Counted from the first letter of the stretch, positions 16,989 through 30,014 are shown. The stretch: DNA of 64,000 nt from Nonlabens xylanidelens (GCF_002934445.1 NZ_PTJE01000004.1:1-64000); one strand, 5' to 3'. Made by a program: numbers and translations. Notes: generated from the sequence alone by a model not told the origin.

Positions 16989-17918
16989 CTATACCTTAGG
17001 TAAAAACACCTCGGCCATCATACATCTTACAGAGCCACCACCTAAGGTTTCAATAGTAGAAATAGATGGATGTAAAATCTCGTTATATTTTTCTAATTTT
17101 TCAATTTGCATAGGAGTTAACGACTTATATGCCTGGTCACTCATTACTAGAATGCGATCACCTTTATCATTATGAACCTGCATCATGTTACCTGCAAACG
17201 CATTCACTTGCTCTTCGGTAATCTTTATTACTTCTTTACCGTCTTCTTTAAGGTGATTAAGAACGTTTTTAGCTTCTTTCTTATCATCAATGGAATCTAG
17301 GCAAATTACTGCATAATCTTCTCCTAGAGCCATCATTACGTTAGTATGATAAATAGATAGACGCTCTTCTCCTACTGTTTGATAAGCTTTGAAGATAACA
17401 GGTGTGTATTCAAAATCTTCACAAAATTCGATCATCAGTTCTTCGTCTGCACGAGCAGATAAACTACAGTATGCTTTACGATTTACACGATCTAATAACA
17501 AACTACCAGTTCCTTCTAGAAAGATCCCTTCGTCTTCAGCACTTGTGTAATCTATAACGTTATTGATCTGGAAACCTTCTGTTTCCATTAACTCCATAGC
17601 GTCTGGTCTTCTCTCTCTACGTCTGTTCTCGGCAAACATAGGATATAATGCGATGTCTCCGTTTTCATGAGTAGAGATCCAGTTGTTAGGAAATATAGAA
17701 TCTGGCGTGTCAAATTCTATGCGATCTTGTACTACTAATACATGAATTCCTTTTTCTTGTAATGCTATTACAAAAGCGTCAAATTCATCTTGAGCTTTCT
17801 TGTTTTGATCAATGATCTTTACGCCTTCATCTTGATAATAGTTGTTTACGGCAGTTTCTTCGTTTAAACGGAACTGTATAGGGCGTACCATGAAAATGGT
17901 ATCAGTAATTTGTCTCAT
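16989..17918 (-). CDS. ctlX: Citrulline utilisation hydrolase, CtlX type
   Basis: A 309-residue member of the guanidino-group-modifying (amidinotransferase/arginine deiminase) superfamily. It begins TDTIFMVRPIQFRLNEETAV, characteristic of CtlX. Catalytic elements visible are PDSIFPNNWIS with the acidic residue, the His in SIYHTNVMMALG, and the nucleophilic Cys in GGGSVRCMMAE near the C-terminus. The family is named from subsystem inference as a citrulline hydrolase; biochemical proof is limited. It overlaps the stop of the related gene upstream by one base, so the two form an operon and probably act on linked arginine-derived compounds. Confidence 0.85.
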   Translation of the reverse strand: MRQITDTIFMVRPIQFRLNEETAVNNYYQDEGVKIIDQNKKAQDEFDAFVIALQEKGIHVLVVQDRIEFDTPDSIFPNNWISTHENGDIALYPMFAENRRRERRPDAMELMETEGFQINNVIDYTSAEDEGIFLEGTGSLLLDRVNRKAYCSLSARADEELMIEFCEDFEYTPVIFKAYQTVGEERLSIYHTNVMMALGEDYAVICLDSIDDKKEAKNVLNHLKEDGKEVIKITEEQVNAFAGNMMQVHNDKGDRILVMSDQAYKSLTPMQIEKLEKYNEILHPSISTIETLGGGSVRCMMAEVFLPKV

Positions 17919-18838
17919 TAATCTCTAATTAAGGGTAAGGTAGAACATCTTAAAAGACCTTCTTGTTTTGATATTTCAGCATATGGCACTTCTTCTACGG
18001 TGATACCGTGACTGCGCAACCATGTATTTAATCTTGTAAAATTCTTTTCTGACACTACTACGTCTGGAGCGATAGAAAAGATATTTGAATTCATGTAATA
18101 CATCTCTTCTTGAGATATTTCAAAGCAATTTTCTGATCCAAAGAAATCAATTAAATATTGATACTCTTCTTCTTGTAAAAATCCGTTTCTATGTATAATA
18201 CATTTACCGTCACCTACAGGCTGGAAACAACAATCTAAATGCAATGCGTTATTGTATGGATCGTGATTATCTTTTCTTAAATTAAAAGAGACCACTTTCT
18301 TATTAGGAAAAGTTTTTTCTAGCCATTCTACACCTTGTACATTAGTGCGAGCTATTATATAATCTGCATAGTCCTCTCCACGATAAGTCCCTACAAAAAT
18401 ATGATCGTTATATAACATAACATCACCACCTTCTATATGAACCTCTTCTGGAGGTCGTACTACGTTGTCAGTATTAATTAGGTCTATTACGTATTGTATA
18501 GCCTCTATTTCTTCCTCACGATCTGGGAGAATATTTGCCTTCACAAAAACATTATCGATTACAAAACCTATATCACGTGTAAATATCTGATTACAGTCTT
18601 CTATTTGTTCAGGTCTAAAAACCTTTACATCATATTTCTCAAACACAGCAGCAACCGCTTCCATCTCTCTTACCATATCCTCATTTTTAGGATAAGTACC
18701 TGCTATGATGTGTTCTCTAGACTTAGGGTCATAGGCATCTACTAGATCTGGCACTGGACCATTGCTTTTAGCTGTACCTAAAATTACCGACCTTAACCTT
18801 GAGGTCTCGTTATTAACATGAAGATTAATTTTTTCCAT
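17918..18838 (-). CDS. DDAH/arginine deiminase-like hydrolase
   Basis: A 306-residue protein of the same superfamily as its downstream neighbour but only distantly similar. Catalytic landmarks are IFTRDIGFV (Asp), ALHLDCCFQPVG (His) and GLLRCSTLPL (Cys near the C-terminus). Annotation usually reads amidinotransferase or dimethylarginine dimethylaminohydrolase; the exact substrate (arginine, methylarginine or another guanidino compound) cannot be read from the sequence. It is the first gene of a two-gene operon, and its stop overlaps the ATG of ctlX. A nearby carA is not in the same operon. Confidence 0.85.
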   Translation of the reverse strand: MEKINLHVNNETSRLRSVILGTAKSNGPVPDLVDAYDPKSREHIIAGTYPKNEDMVREMEAVAAVFEKYDVKVFRPEQIEDCNQIFTRDIGFVIDNVFVKANILPDREEEIEAIQYVIDLINTDNVVRPPEEVHIEGGDVMLYNDHIFVGTYRGEDYADYIIARTNVQGVEWLEKTFPNKKVVSFNLRKDNHDPYNNALHLDCCFQPVGDGKCIIHRNGFLQEEEYQYLIDFFGSENCFEISQEEMYYMNSNIFSIAPDVVVSEKNFTRLNTWLRSHGITVEEVPYAEISKQEGLLRCSTLPLIRD

Positions 18839-18942
18839 AATGCGAATTTAATAATTACCGCTAGTCTTTTCTACTAATATCACAATGCTTTTATCAACTC
18901 TTTATAATCATTTAAAGATCAACTTATAAAGTTTATAAAATT

Positions 18943-18978
18943 AAAAAACTCCCAAAAGCAATTACTTTTGGGAGTTTT
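18943..18978 (-). terminator. Rho-independent terminator of gltA
   Basis: AAAACTCCCAAAAG (18945-18958) pairs perfectly with 18965-18978 around a six-base loop, and T residues follow on the minus strand. It starts about 20 bases past the gltA stop. Confidence 0.9.
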
Positions 18979-18999
18979 AAATATCTAATTTAAAAGAGA

Positions 19000-20286
19000 T
19001 TATCTGTCAGATGCTTCTTTAAAAGATCTTAAGTTTTCACCTGTATAAACCTGACGTGGTCTACCTATAGGTTCTTTATTTTCTCTCATTTCTTTCCATT
19101 GTGCGATCCATCCTGGAAGACGTCCTAATGCAAACATAACTGTAAACATTTCAACTGGAATTCCCATTGCACGGTAAATAATACCAGAATAGAAATCTAC
19201 GTTTGGATATAATTTACGATCTACAAAGTAAGGATCGTTAAGAGCTTCTTGTTCTAGACCTTTAGCAATGTCTAAGATAGGATCTTCTACACCTAATGCT
19301 TCAAGAACCTCGTCTGCAGCTACTTTTATGATCTTAGCACGTGGATCAAAGTTTTTATAAACTCTGTGTCCGAATCCCATTAAACGGAATGGATCATTCT
19401 TATCCTTAGCCTTAGCCATATACTTTTTAGTATCACCACCATCTTCTTTAATTGCTTCTAGCATTTCAAGAACTGCCTGGTTAGCACCACCATGAAGTGG
19501 TCCCCAAAGTGCAGATATACCAGCACTTAAACTAGCAAAAAGACCTGCATGAGAAGAACCTACGATACGTACTGTACTTGTAGAACAGTTTTGCTCATGG
19601 TCTGCATGAAGGATTAATAATTTATCTAGTGCGTTAGAAACAATAGGGTCTACTTTATATTCAGAATTAGGTTTCTTAAACATCATTTTAAGGATGTTAT
19701 CTACATAACCTAGACTATCATCACCATAATCAAGTGGCTGTCCTGTACGTTTTCTTAATGCCCATGCTACAAGAACTGGGAATTTACCCATGATGTTCAC
19801 GATAGCTTTGTACATATCTTCTTCACTATCTACATTTACTGAAGATGGATTAAATGCTATAAGCGCACTTGTTAAAGAAGAAAGCACTCCCATAGGGTGA
19901 GCCGTTTTAGGAAAACCATCTAAGATTTTCTTTACATCTTCATCTACATGAGATTGAGCTTTAATGTCACTGTGAAACTTCTCTAATTGAGTAGTTGTAG
20001 GTAACTCACCAAAGATTAATAAATAGGCAACTTCAAGGAAATCAGCTTTATCTGCAAGGTCTTCTATAGAGTAACCTCTATATCTAAGAATTCCTTCTTC
20101 ACCATTTAAGAATGTTATTGCACTAGTACAACTACCAGTATTTTTATAACCTGGGTCAATAGTGGTAAGTCCACCAGTTGCACCTCTAAGTGTTTTTATG
20201 TCTATTGCCTTTTCATCTTCTGAGCCAGTAATAACAGGAAACTCGTATTTCTTGCCTTCAAACTCTAATATCGCCTTGTCTGCCAT
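19000..20286 (-). CDS. gltA: Citrate synthase
   Basis: A 428-residue type II (hexameric) citrate synthase, condensing acetyl-CoA and oxaloacetate in the first step of the TCA cycle. Seen: the N-terminal beta region (AILEFEGKKYEFPVITGSE), the active-site His segment LILHADHEQNCSTSTVR, the GPLHGGANQAVLEM segment, the signature GFGHRVYKNFDPRAK, and the C-terminal Asp/Arg region (VDFYSGIIYRAMGIP). Length is normal for the family. It stands as a single gene with its own terminator at 18943-18978. Confidence 0.98.
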   Translation of the reverse strand: MADKAILEFEGKKYEFPVITGSEDEKAIDIKTLRGATGGLTTIDPGYKNTGSCTSAITFLNGEEGILRYRGYSIEDLADKADFLEVAYLLIFGELPTTTQLEKFHSDIKAQSHVDEDVKKILDGFPKTAHPMGVLSSLTSALIAFNPSSVNVDSEEDMYKAIVNIMGKFPVLVAWALRKRTGQPLDYGDDSLGYVDNILKMMFKKPNSEYKVDPIVSNALDKLLILHADHEQNCSTSTVRIVGSSHAGLFASLSAGISALWGPLHGGANQAVLEMLEAIKEDGGDTKKYMAKAKDKNDPFRLMGFGHRVYKNFDPRAKIIKVAADEVLEALGVEDPILDIAKGLEQEALNDPYFVDRKLYPNVDFYSGIIYRAMGIPVEMFTVMFALGRLPGWIAQWKEMRENKEPIGRPRQVYTGENLRSFKEASDR

Positions 20287-20451
20287 TTTTATTTTTAGAT
20301 TTTCTGTCTACGAAAATACGTCACAAGCTTTAATTTTCATACTATATAGAAGTGAAGTTTAATTATTTAATAAATATTTAATCTTTAATACATCTATTTA
20401 GGGCGATAACTTAGAATATTCTACGAATAAGCACAGTTTTAACTTGAATTC

Positions 20452-20467
20452 CGCTTTCGCGAAAGCG
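20452..20467. repeat. Dispersed palindrome copy (intergenic)
   Basis: Exact CGCTTTCGCGAAAGCG, between gltA and the terminator of the protease gene. Confidence 0.9.
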
Positions 20468-20480
20468 AAACTAAAATCAT

Positions 20481-20516
20481 CTTAAAAACAAAACGACGAC
20501 CAAAAAAGGCCGCCGT
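20481..20516 (-). terminator. Terminator of the secreted protease gene
   Basis: On the minus strand ACGGCGGCC (20516-20508) pairs with GGTCGTCGT (20501-20493) through seven standard and two G-U pairs, with a six-T loop. TTTGTTTTT follows. Confidence 0.75.
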
Positions 20517-20550
20517 AAAGCAATTTGTAGTCCCAAAAACTAACAAAAAA

Positions 20551-23500
20551 TTATTTCACTATAAGTTGTACAGCAGCAGCATCTACATCTGTTTCTACTT
20601 TTAAAATATACATACCTGCGCTTAACACTGTAGATGGTTTTATGGTTTGAGAACCATTAAATTCATTTGTATGGGTATAAATCCTTTGACCTAACGTATT
20701 ATACAAAGTCATAGTCACTTCTTTACCACTTAAATAACTACTATTTACTTGAAACGAATTACCTACTACCGGATTAGGAAATACTTCTAGATCGTTTTCT
20801 AATAACGACTGCTCTAAGGAAAGTATCGCTGCCCCATATTCTATCTTAAATCTGTTGCTACTACTACCAGCAGCACTTACATTAAAATTAACGACATTCA
20901 CACCGTTTTGTAAAATTGTGCGCGTTCCTATTTCATTATCTACTAGAGTCGCTGTTACACCACTGTTTAAATTGAGATCTAATTCCATGACATAATTATT
21001 GATTCTATAATTAGAAATATGTAGTGGTGTTACATCTCCTGCCTGTGGATGTTGTGTTTTTTCTACACTTAGAATATCAACACCATTTGATATAGCAAGA
21101 GTTTCATCTAAGTTGTTAAACTTTAATGCATCACTGTTATCTACCTGGTCGTTATATGAATTATTAAAACGCATCACAGCCTGATCTAAAACAGTCCTAG
21201 TCGCTGCATCCTTTAATCCAATAATTATCTCATTATCTAAATCATAGATTCCAAAGACTTGAGTCAACGGCTGGCTAACTGCTTTTTGAGATTCTTTAAA
21301 TGTTAAAGTACTAGCACCGCTAGTGGACACAAACAGAGACTGTCCTGGTTGCAAGAACTTATTTGCTGTACTAGACATAGGTATCGCGTCACCATTTGCC
21401 GTACCTAAATCTACTGTGGCATAACCGCCACGTACATTTAAATTAGGGTCCCATACATAAACAAAGTTTGCATTCATACCAGTAGTTGCAGCATCTAATA
21501 GAACGCTTTTAAAATCTACGACTGCCTGGTATGGATTTGCTATCATCGCAAATTCTCCATTACTAGTTGCATAAGATGCCGAATAATCTCCTGTATGTAA
21601 AACACCACTAGACCTTAATGTCGTGTTAGAAGGTGTTGCTGCATTATTTGTTAAATCTGTATTACGATCTCCTCTTACTAACATTCTTATAGGTGTACCT
21701 ATAACTAATTGTTCTATATTAGTATTAGGCACCGCGTTCCATAAATAATTATCATTATCAAATGTAAATAGAGAATAAGCTCCTGTAGAGGTAACATCAA
21801 AACCGTTTGCAGCGCTTGGCCCTGTAATATGCGTACCTAATCCTGTTGCAACATTTCCATCCTCTTGCCAGTTTTCTCTTATACTACCAGTAGAGTTTAC
21901 TGAAGAACTGAGGAATCTAAAAGCTCGTTTTGCTGGTATATAACGCTCTACTTTTACACTGCCGTTGATAGTTGCTAGACTAGCATTATCCAGTTGTCCT
22001 GTTGTGGTTGCATTACTCTTAAATACAATATTATTATTGGCATTTATAACAGATGACTGAGGTTTTAAGACATTATAAATATTTGTAACAGCATCAAAGG
22101 TCACTCCAGCTGTGTTGTTAACCTCTAGAATATCTAAGTCCAAAGATCCTGTACCAGTTACTGTCTGACTAGATGCTCCACTTATTTCTAGAACACCATC
22201 TGTTGCATCTACTAGACCATCTACAGTCAGGTTGCCTTTTACAGCAAGTGTTGCATTAATATCTAGAGTACTCATGGCACCCATAACGTCCATATTATTA
22301 ATCACAGAACTAACAGCTATAGGAGCTACACCACTTAATACTTGAGCATTTAAACCTCCTGTTTCTGCATGAGGAGCAAATGGAGACCATGCACCAGCAT
22401 CATATATAAGTGTAGGATCTTCTATCGTGATAGTAAATACATCACCTAATAAAACAGTGTCTGAATTACCTAAAACTGTATATCCAAATGAGTCTTCATT
22501 AACCAACTCCATAGAGTCATGTACATATTGAATATTACTATTATTTAAATCTCCTTGACTAAATGAATCTCCTACATTAAGATCTACACCGTTTAATTGA
22601 ATTTGTCCATAATCTACATCGTTAGTTACTACATAAACTAGGTTTGCATTAGTAAATCCTGTTTGAACCGATCTTAATAATGTATTATCAATGATGCTAG
22701 TTGCATTAAAAGCAGTTGTTAATCCTAAGTTTCTATTATTATCGATATCATTTACATATTGTAATCTACCACAAACGGTAACTGAAAACTCATTGAATGT
22801 TCCACCATCTTGCGTTGTAATATTTCCAAATCTATCTCTGACTGTTCCTACTCTATCGGTTGCTAAAAGCACCCATTCTCCTTGAGCACTTAACCCATTG
22901 AAACGAGTAAAAGCTTGTCCTGGTCTTTGATTACCAGTTAGGGCACCACGATAAGTTGAAGCACAGCTAAAGTTCTGAGTACCATTATCACTTACTGTAA
23001 GGTCAAAGTTTGCTCCATCTGCACATTCCCGATTATATACTTCAGAAAATCTTCCAGAAGGTGCGCTAAATTGCATTTTAATATCTCCTGTATCTGAATG
23101 ACTTGCTCGCATATAATAACTCACTTGAGTAATTTCTATATCATCTGGAATACTCATACGTGCGCTTACAGCATTAACTGCGCTGTTTTCCCACACATTA
23201 TCTCCGTTTTCAAAATATTCATTTTCATAAGTTCTACATACATCTTGTGCTGTTTGAAAAGAACTTATTGAATTAATAGTTCCAGCGACACAATCACTAG
23301 AAGGTGTTACTTTCCAGTAATAGATTTTACCTGCTTCTAATACAGTAGGTTGATATGAATTCACAAAAGAAACCATACCAGATTCTGCAATAGTAGAAAA
23401 GCTAGGATTTTCTGATATTTCAACAAAATAATTAGCAGCACTAGCTAGATCCTCCCATTCTAGTAATGGATTTGCAACTTGATTTCCTGCACCATTTACT

Positions 23501-25791
23501 GGCGCTACTTGAAGAACATCTCCTATACTATTATCAAATAGTTTAAAAGTAAAATCTTTAACTATTGTTGCCGTAGAAGATTGTGCCTCTACAGTAAAAT
23601 CATACTGACTTGCTTCTACCGAAGATGTTCCTGAAATAACAATATCTACCGTAGCGTCTACAGTAGTTGTGTTAGGGTTAAAGCTTGCTATTAATCCTGC
23701 TGGTAAACCTACTGCGCTAAATGTAACCGTTTCATTAAAACCAGGCGCAGCGTTGTATTGAAAAGAAGTTGTTCCGTTACCAGGTTGACAAACAGAAAAG
23801 TCTTTTGTTACTGCAGTTAATTCAAATGTTCCTTCTTTGATCTCAAAGTTACCGTTATTCACATTAAAGAAATAGTTATCTACAGCTTCTACCATAATTC
23901 GAGCATTTGCAGTTTTAGTCCCAGTAGGAATAACAACACTACTAGATCCTGTATTACTCACATTAGATGCCAATGTAACCGGATAAGTGTAACCTCCATC
24001 TAATGATAATTTGATATTAACTTCAGTTGCTAGCTCTACTCTATTGGTTCCAGCAACATCCCAAGTTACAGTTTGCATCTCTCCTTCGTGCCATATTTCA
24101 TTTAACAATGGAGTATTGACTACGAAGGGACCTACGACATCCCTAGGTTTAACTATTACTTCTCCACGATCTGTCTGACCTCCAAAAAGATTATTATCTC
24201 TTATAGTGCAAACAAACCTCATATCTCTCGACACCGAATTTAAAGTTTCCCAAGTATCATCTGTACCATTCAGCACTTCCTCTAAGTTCGGAAAATATCT
24301 AGTAGGACTAGTTGTTGCAAATTTAGTTCGGAACATAGGCCCAGTCGTATTTGTGCTGACCGGAGGTTGAGTTGATCCTGCATTTGCCGATGTACCTTCA
24401 TCCCATTGCTCCCAGTTATATGTATACACCTCACCACTATCAGGAACTTGTCCAGAATTTCCAGTCAGCTTAAAAGGAGTAGAAATAGGTAAAAACTTTT
24501 CTGCTAAATCATTTGATATAGGAGCAGTAGGATTATCATTAGTTAAGTTAACTTCTACTTCGCAAGTATCTGCATCAATTGAATTATGCATTTGCTGAAT
24601 ACTTGCTGCATGGAAATATGCATCACTATTTTCCTGAACATTTGGAGAACAAATACCTGCGTAACCCATGATGGTTGACGCACTACCTGTCTCAAACGGC
24701 TGACCACCAGCGGAACCAAAACATGGATTATAATAAGTATGAGAAGCACCAAATTGGTGCCCTATCTCATGACATACATAATCGATATCAAAAGGATCAA
24801 ATTCTGGAGTAACTATTCCCGTTACACCACGTTCCTTACCTGTGCTACAAGGACTAGTCCCAGCAATACCACCACCACCTGTAGAGAACACATGACCTAT
24901 ATCATAACTACCAGTACCCAAAACACTTGTTAATGTATTTGTGTTTTCAGCTAGCATATCACTTCCAGAGTAATTACTGTAAGGATCAGTAGATGGATCT
25001 GTATAAATAACATTATTATTATTTCCTACAAGACTGAATCTCATAGACATTTCTTGTTCATAGACAGAGTTAACTCTTGTAAGAGTAACGACTATTCCAG
25101 AAAGAGCATCTGACACGGCATTCCCATTGGCTATGTTTCCATCATCATGGTAGGCAGTATATTCTGCAGTAGCAGCAATTGCTATTCTATATGTTCTAAA
25201 AGTAAGATCTCTAAATGATTTTGTTTGTGCAACAGCAACAGACGACTTACTTAATGCGTCTAAACTATCGTCTACCTGACACGCAAAATTATCGTCACTA
25301 GCACGGTTAAGATCTTTTCTATTATAGATCATAATAGATTCTGGAGATACTTTAGAATATGGATCCATATAAAGAATCTTCTCTCCAGTGATTAAACCAT
25401 GAAAACCTTTAGGTGTAATGGTAAAATAAATTTTATTTAAAAGGTTTGTTTTACTCTGACCTACATAAGATTGAATCTGTGGGTATTGAGCATGTAGCTC
25501 TTCAGAAACAGCACCAGAAGTGTAGATGCTAAATGTTTCAAATTGATCATTACCTAATGGAAAGTCTACTTCTATAGCTGTGCCGCCATCAAATCTATCG
25601 ACAGCTCCATCTAACTTTGTAGAAAGTGCATCTACATCAATATCAAAAATATCAAATTTATTAGGCTGTATCGGTCTTAAATCTTTAGATATCTTACCTA
25701 CTATAGACATATCTGGACTTTTCCAGATCGTTTGTGAATAAGTAGAAAACGGTAAGAGAATTAAAAATGCAAAAAATAGAATTTTGTTCAT
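20551..25791 (-). CDS. Large secreted reprolysin-like metalloprotease with T9SS sorting domain
   Basis: The frame extends to 25824, but the ATG at 25791 fits best because it gives the signal peptide MNKILFFAFLILLPFSTYSQ; the mature start is 1746 residues long with it. A propeptide region precedes a zincin catalytic domain with HEIGHQFGASH near residues 340-350 and a downstream MGYAGIC Met-turn. Then come Ig/Fn3-like modules, a proprotein convertase P-type domain (GDNVWENSAVNA to FSVTVCGRL), cadherin-like repeats, a long beta-rich region, and a type IX secretion type A sorting domain (EVFPNPVVGNSFQV, LYNTLGQRIY, SAGMYILKVE). It should be exported across the outer membrane and be surface-held or released. 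It is monocistronic. Confidence 0.93.
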   Translation of the reverse strand: MNKILFFAFLILLPFSTYSQTIWKSPDMSIVGKISKDLRPIQPNKFDIFDIDVDALSTKLDGAVDRFDGGTAIEVDFPLGNDQFETFSIYTSGAVSEELHAQYPQIQSYVGQSKTNLLNKIYFTITPKGFHGLITGEKILYMDPYSKVSPESIMIYNRKDLNRASDDNFACQVDDSLDALSKSSVAVAQTKSFRDLTFRTYRIAIAATAEYTAYHDDGNIANGNAVSDALSGIVVTLTRVNSVYEQEMSMRFSLVGNNNNVIYTDPSTDPYSNYSGSDMLAENTNTLTSVLGTGSYDIGHVFSTGGGGIAGTSPCSTGKERGVTGIVTPEFDPFDIDYVCHEIGHQFGASHTYYNPCFGSAGGQPFETGSASTIMGYAGICSPNVQENSDAYFHAASIQQMHNSIDADTCEVEVNLTNDNPTAPISNDLAEKFLPISTPFKLTGNSGQVPDSGEVYTYNWEQWDEGTSANAGSTQPPVSTNTTGPMFRTKFATTSPTRYFPNLEEVLNGTDDTWETLNSVSRDMRFVCTIRDNNLFGGQTDRGEVIVKPRDVVGPFVVNTPLLNEIWHEGEMQTVTWDVAGTNRVELATEVNIKLSLDGGYTYPVTLASNVSNTGSSSVVIPTGTKTANARIMVEAVDNYFFNVNNGNFEIKEGTFELTAVTKDFSVCQPGNGTTSFQYNAAPGFNETVTFSAVGLPAGLIASFNPNTTTVDATVDIVISGTSSVEASQYDFTVEAQSSTATIVKDFTFKLFDNSIGDVLQVAPVNGAGNQVANPLLEWEDLASAANYFVEISENPSFSTIAESGMVSFVNSYQPTVLEAGKIYYWKVTPSSDCVAGTINSISSFQTAQDVCRTYENEYFENGDNVWENSAVNAVSARMSIPDDIEITQVSYYMRASHSDTGDIKMQFSAPSGRFSEVYNRECADGANFDLTVSDNGTQNFSCASTYRGALTGNQRPGQAFTRFNGLSAQGEWVLLATDRVGTVRDRFGNITTQDGGTFNEFSVTVCGRLQYVNDIDNNRNLGLTTAFNATSIIDNTLLRSVQTGFTNANLVYVVTNDVDYGQIQLNGVDLNVGDSFSQGDLNNSNIQYVHDSMELVNEDSFGYTVLGNSDTVLLGDVFTITIEDPTLIYDAGAWSPFAPHAETGGLNAQVLSGVAPIAVSSVINNMDVMGAMSTLDINATLAVKGNLTVDGLVDATDGVLEISGASSQTVTGTGSLDLDILEVNNTAGVTFDAVTNIYNVLKPQSSVINANNNIVFKSNATTTGQLDNASLATINGSVKVERYIPAKRAFRFLSSSVNSTGSIRENWQEDGNVATGLGTHITGPSAANGFDVTSTGAYSLFTFDNDNYLWNAVPNTNIEQLVIGTPIRMLVRGDRNTDLTNNAATPSNTTLRSSGVLHTGDYSASYATSNGEFAMIANPYQAVVDFKSVLLDAATTGMNANFVYVWDPNLNVRGGYATVDLGTANGDAIPMSSTANKFLQPGQSLFVSTSGASTLTFKESQKAVSQPLTQVFGIYDLDNEIIIGLKDAATRTVLDQAVMRFNNSYNDQVDNSDALKFNNLDETLAISNGVDILSVEKTQHPQAGDVTPLHISNYRINNYVMELDLNLNSGVTATLVDNEIGTRTILQNGVNVVNFNVSAAGSSSNRFKIEYGAAILSLEQSLLENDLEVFPNPVVGNSFQVNSSYLSGKEVTMTLYNTLGQRIYTHTNEFNGSQTIKPSTVLSAGMYILKVETDVDAAAVQLIVK

Positions 25792-25925
25792 TTGTTGTGA
25801 ATTTTTGGGATCACAAATAAACAACAGTTCGTCTGACTTTAGGTTACTTCATCTATAAAAAGCGCTTTTAATTGGTTTTTAATGCATTTAATCGATTTTC
25901 AAAACCAATGATATGAACATATATC

Positions 25926-25958
25926 AATAAAAAAAGCCACCTATGTTCTAGGTGGCTT
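25926..25958 (-). terminator. Rho-independent terminator of carA-eno
   Basis: AAGCCACCT (25934-25942) pairs with AGGTGGCTT (25950-25958). T residues follow on the minus strand. Confidence 0.88.
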
Positions 25959-25966
25959 GTGTTTTA

Positions 25967-25984
25967 CCGCTTTCGCGAAAGCGG
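25967..25984. repeat. Dispersed palindrome copy (intergenic, 18-bp form)
   Basis: CCGCTTTCGCGAAAGCGG, a perfect 18-bp palindrome, lies between the eno stop and the eno terminator, so it is transcribed in the 3' end of the message. Confidence 0.9.
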
Positions 25985-26000
25985 AATAATATCAATTATA

Positions 26001-28402
<2,402 letters not shown>

Positions 28403-28430
28403 AATCAGTTTGTATTCAAAAATAATCTAA

Positions 28431-28476
28431 AAAAAATGCAAAAAAAAAGGATCAATGAAATAATCATTGATCCTTT
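28431..28476 (-). terminator. Terminator of the ribosomal protein superoperon
   Basis: AAAGGATCAATGA (28446-28458) pairs with 28464-28476 around AATAA. A long T-rich run follows on the minus strand. It starts 22 bases past the rplQ stop. Confidence 0.92.
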
Positions 28477-28497
28477 TTCTACATATTATAAAGAAAT

Positions 28498-28968
28498 TTA
28501 CTCTTCTTCATTTGACTTTGTATCAGCTACAGCAGCGGCAGAAGATGACTTACTTCTTCTACTACGTCTAGTAGTTGCTTTTTTAGCACCAGCTTCTAAC
28601 TTATAAATTTCATTATAGTCAACAAGCTCTATCATAGCCATATCTGCATTATCACCAAGTCTATTACCTAATTTGATAATTCTAGTGTAACCACCTGGAC
28701 GGTCACCTACTTTTGCAGCTACATCTCTAAAAAGCTCTGTTACTGCTTCCTTACTTCTAAGTTTAGCAAAAACCAATCTTCTATTGTGAGTTGTATCCTC
28801 TTTAGACTTTGTAATCAATGGCTCAACAAATTGCTTAAGCGCTTTAGCCTTAGCCACAGTAGTATTTATACGTTTGTGCTCAATAAGAGAACAACTCATA
28901 TTTGAAAGCATAGCCTTACGGTGTGCAGTCTTTCTACTTAAATGGTTTACTTTTTTTCCGTGTCTCAT
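28498..28968 (-). CDS. rplQ: 50S ribosomal protein L17
   Basis: A 156-residue protein beginning [20 protein letters not shown], the L17 signature, with [19 protein letters not shown] later. The first ~120 residues match the bacterial core; the remaining 35 form a lineage-specific charged tail ([10 protein letters not shown] then [13 protein letters not shown]). It sits at the exit-tunnel side of the large subunit. It is the last gene of the superoperon, 30 bases after rpoA, and is followed by the terminator at 28431-28476. Confidence 0.97.
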   Translation of the reverse strand: MRHGKKVNHLSRKTAHRKAMLSNMSCSLIEHKRINTTVAKAKALKQFVEPLITKSKEDTTHNRRLVFAKLRSKEAVTELFRDVAAKVGDRPGGYTRIIKLGNRLGDNADMAMIELVDYNEIYKLEAGAKKATTRRSRRSKSSSAAAVADTKSNEEE

Positions 28969-28998
28969 TTTGTATTATATTCTTGAACTAGGAAGAAC

Positions 28999-29991
28999 CT
29001 AGTCACGGTCTAATTTATATTTTGCTAGATCCATACCAAAGTTCAAGCCTTTGACATTTACTAATTCTTCTAACTCAGTTAAAGACTTCTTACCGAAGTT
29101 TCTGAACTTCATCAAATCATTCTTGTTATATGAAACAAGATCACCCAATGTTTCAACTTCAGCAGCTTTCAAGCAGTTTAAAGCTCTTACAGAAAGCTCC
29201 ATATCTACCAACTTAGTCTTAAGCAACTGACGCATATGAAGACTTTCTTCATCATAAGTTTCAGTCTGAGCTATCTCATCTGCCTCTAGAGTTATTCTCT
29301 CATCAGAAAATAACATAAAGTGATGAATTAAAGTTTTAGCAGCCTCAGTTAATGCATGCTTTGGATGAATACTACCATCCGTTACAATTTCAAAAACTAA
29401 TTTTTCAAAATCTGTCTTTTGTTCTACACGATAGTTTTCAATGCTATATTTAACATTCTTAATAGGTGTAAAAATAGAATCTATTGCTATAGTACCAATC
29501 GCAGCACTTACGTTTTTATTTTCCTCTGCAGGAACATAACCACGACCTTTTTCAATAGTCAGTTCTAAATTAAGACTAACACTACTTTCAGTATTACAAA
29601 TAACCATATCAGGGTTCAAAACTTGAAAACCTGAAATATGTTTTTGCAAATCTCCGGCAGTAAATTGATTCTTACCTGAAAAAGATACATTAACAACTTC
29701 GCTATCTACCTCGTCAATTTGTCTTCTAAAACGTACTTGTTTAAAATTAAGAATAATTTCAGTAACGTCTTCAACAACACCTTCGATTGTAGAAAATTCA
29801 TGATCCACACCCTCAATACGAATTGAAGTTATAGCGAACCCTTCTAAAGAAGATAAAAGTACTCTTCTAAGTGCATTACCAACGGTAAGTCCATAACCTG
29901 GTTCTAACGGTCTGAATTCGAATTTTCCTTCAAAATCAGTCGAATCAATCATGATTACTTTATCCGGCTTTTGGAAATTTAATATTGCCAT
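28999..29991 (-). CDS. rpoA: RNA polymerase alpha subunit
   Basis: A 330-residue protein that nucleates RNA polymerase assembly. The N-terminal dimerisation domain has [20 protein letters not shown] and [19 protein letters not shown] linker near 235-250 joins it to the C-terminal domain (LDLS-like [20 protein letters not shown], then [16 protein letters not shown]) that contacts upstream promoter DNA and activators. Length is normal. Its position between rpsD and rplQ is the usual alpha-operon order, so polymerase subunit supply is tied to ribosome synthesis. Confidence 0.98.
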   Translation of the reverse strand: MAILNFQKPDKVIMIDSTDFEGKFEFRPLEPGYGLTVGNALRRVLLSSLEGFAITSIRIEGVDHEFSTIEGVVEDVTEIILNFKQVRFRRQIDEVDSEVVNVSFSGKNQFTAGDLQKHISGFQVLNPDMVICNTESSVSLNLELTIEKGRGYVPAEENKNVSAAIGTIAIDSIFTPIKNVKYSIENYRVEQKTDFEKLVFEIVTDGSIHPKHALTEAAKTLIHHFMLFSDERITLEADEIAQTETYDEESLHMRQLLKTKLVDMELSVRALNCLKAAEVETLGDLVSYNKNDLMKFRNFGKKSLTELEELVNVKGLNFGMDLAKYKLDRD

Positions 29992-30014
29992 AAGATTACT
30001 TAATGAATTGGTTA

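Noticed and set aside
25792-25824. Upstream ATG at 25824 as the start of the large protease
   Set aside because: It adds 11 polar residues before a good signal peptide; the internal ATG at 25791 restores a normal secretory N-terminus.
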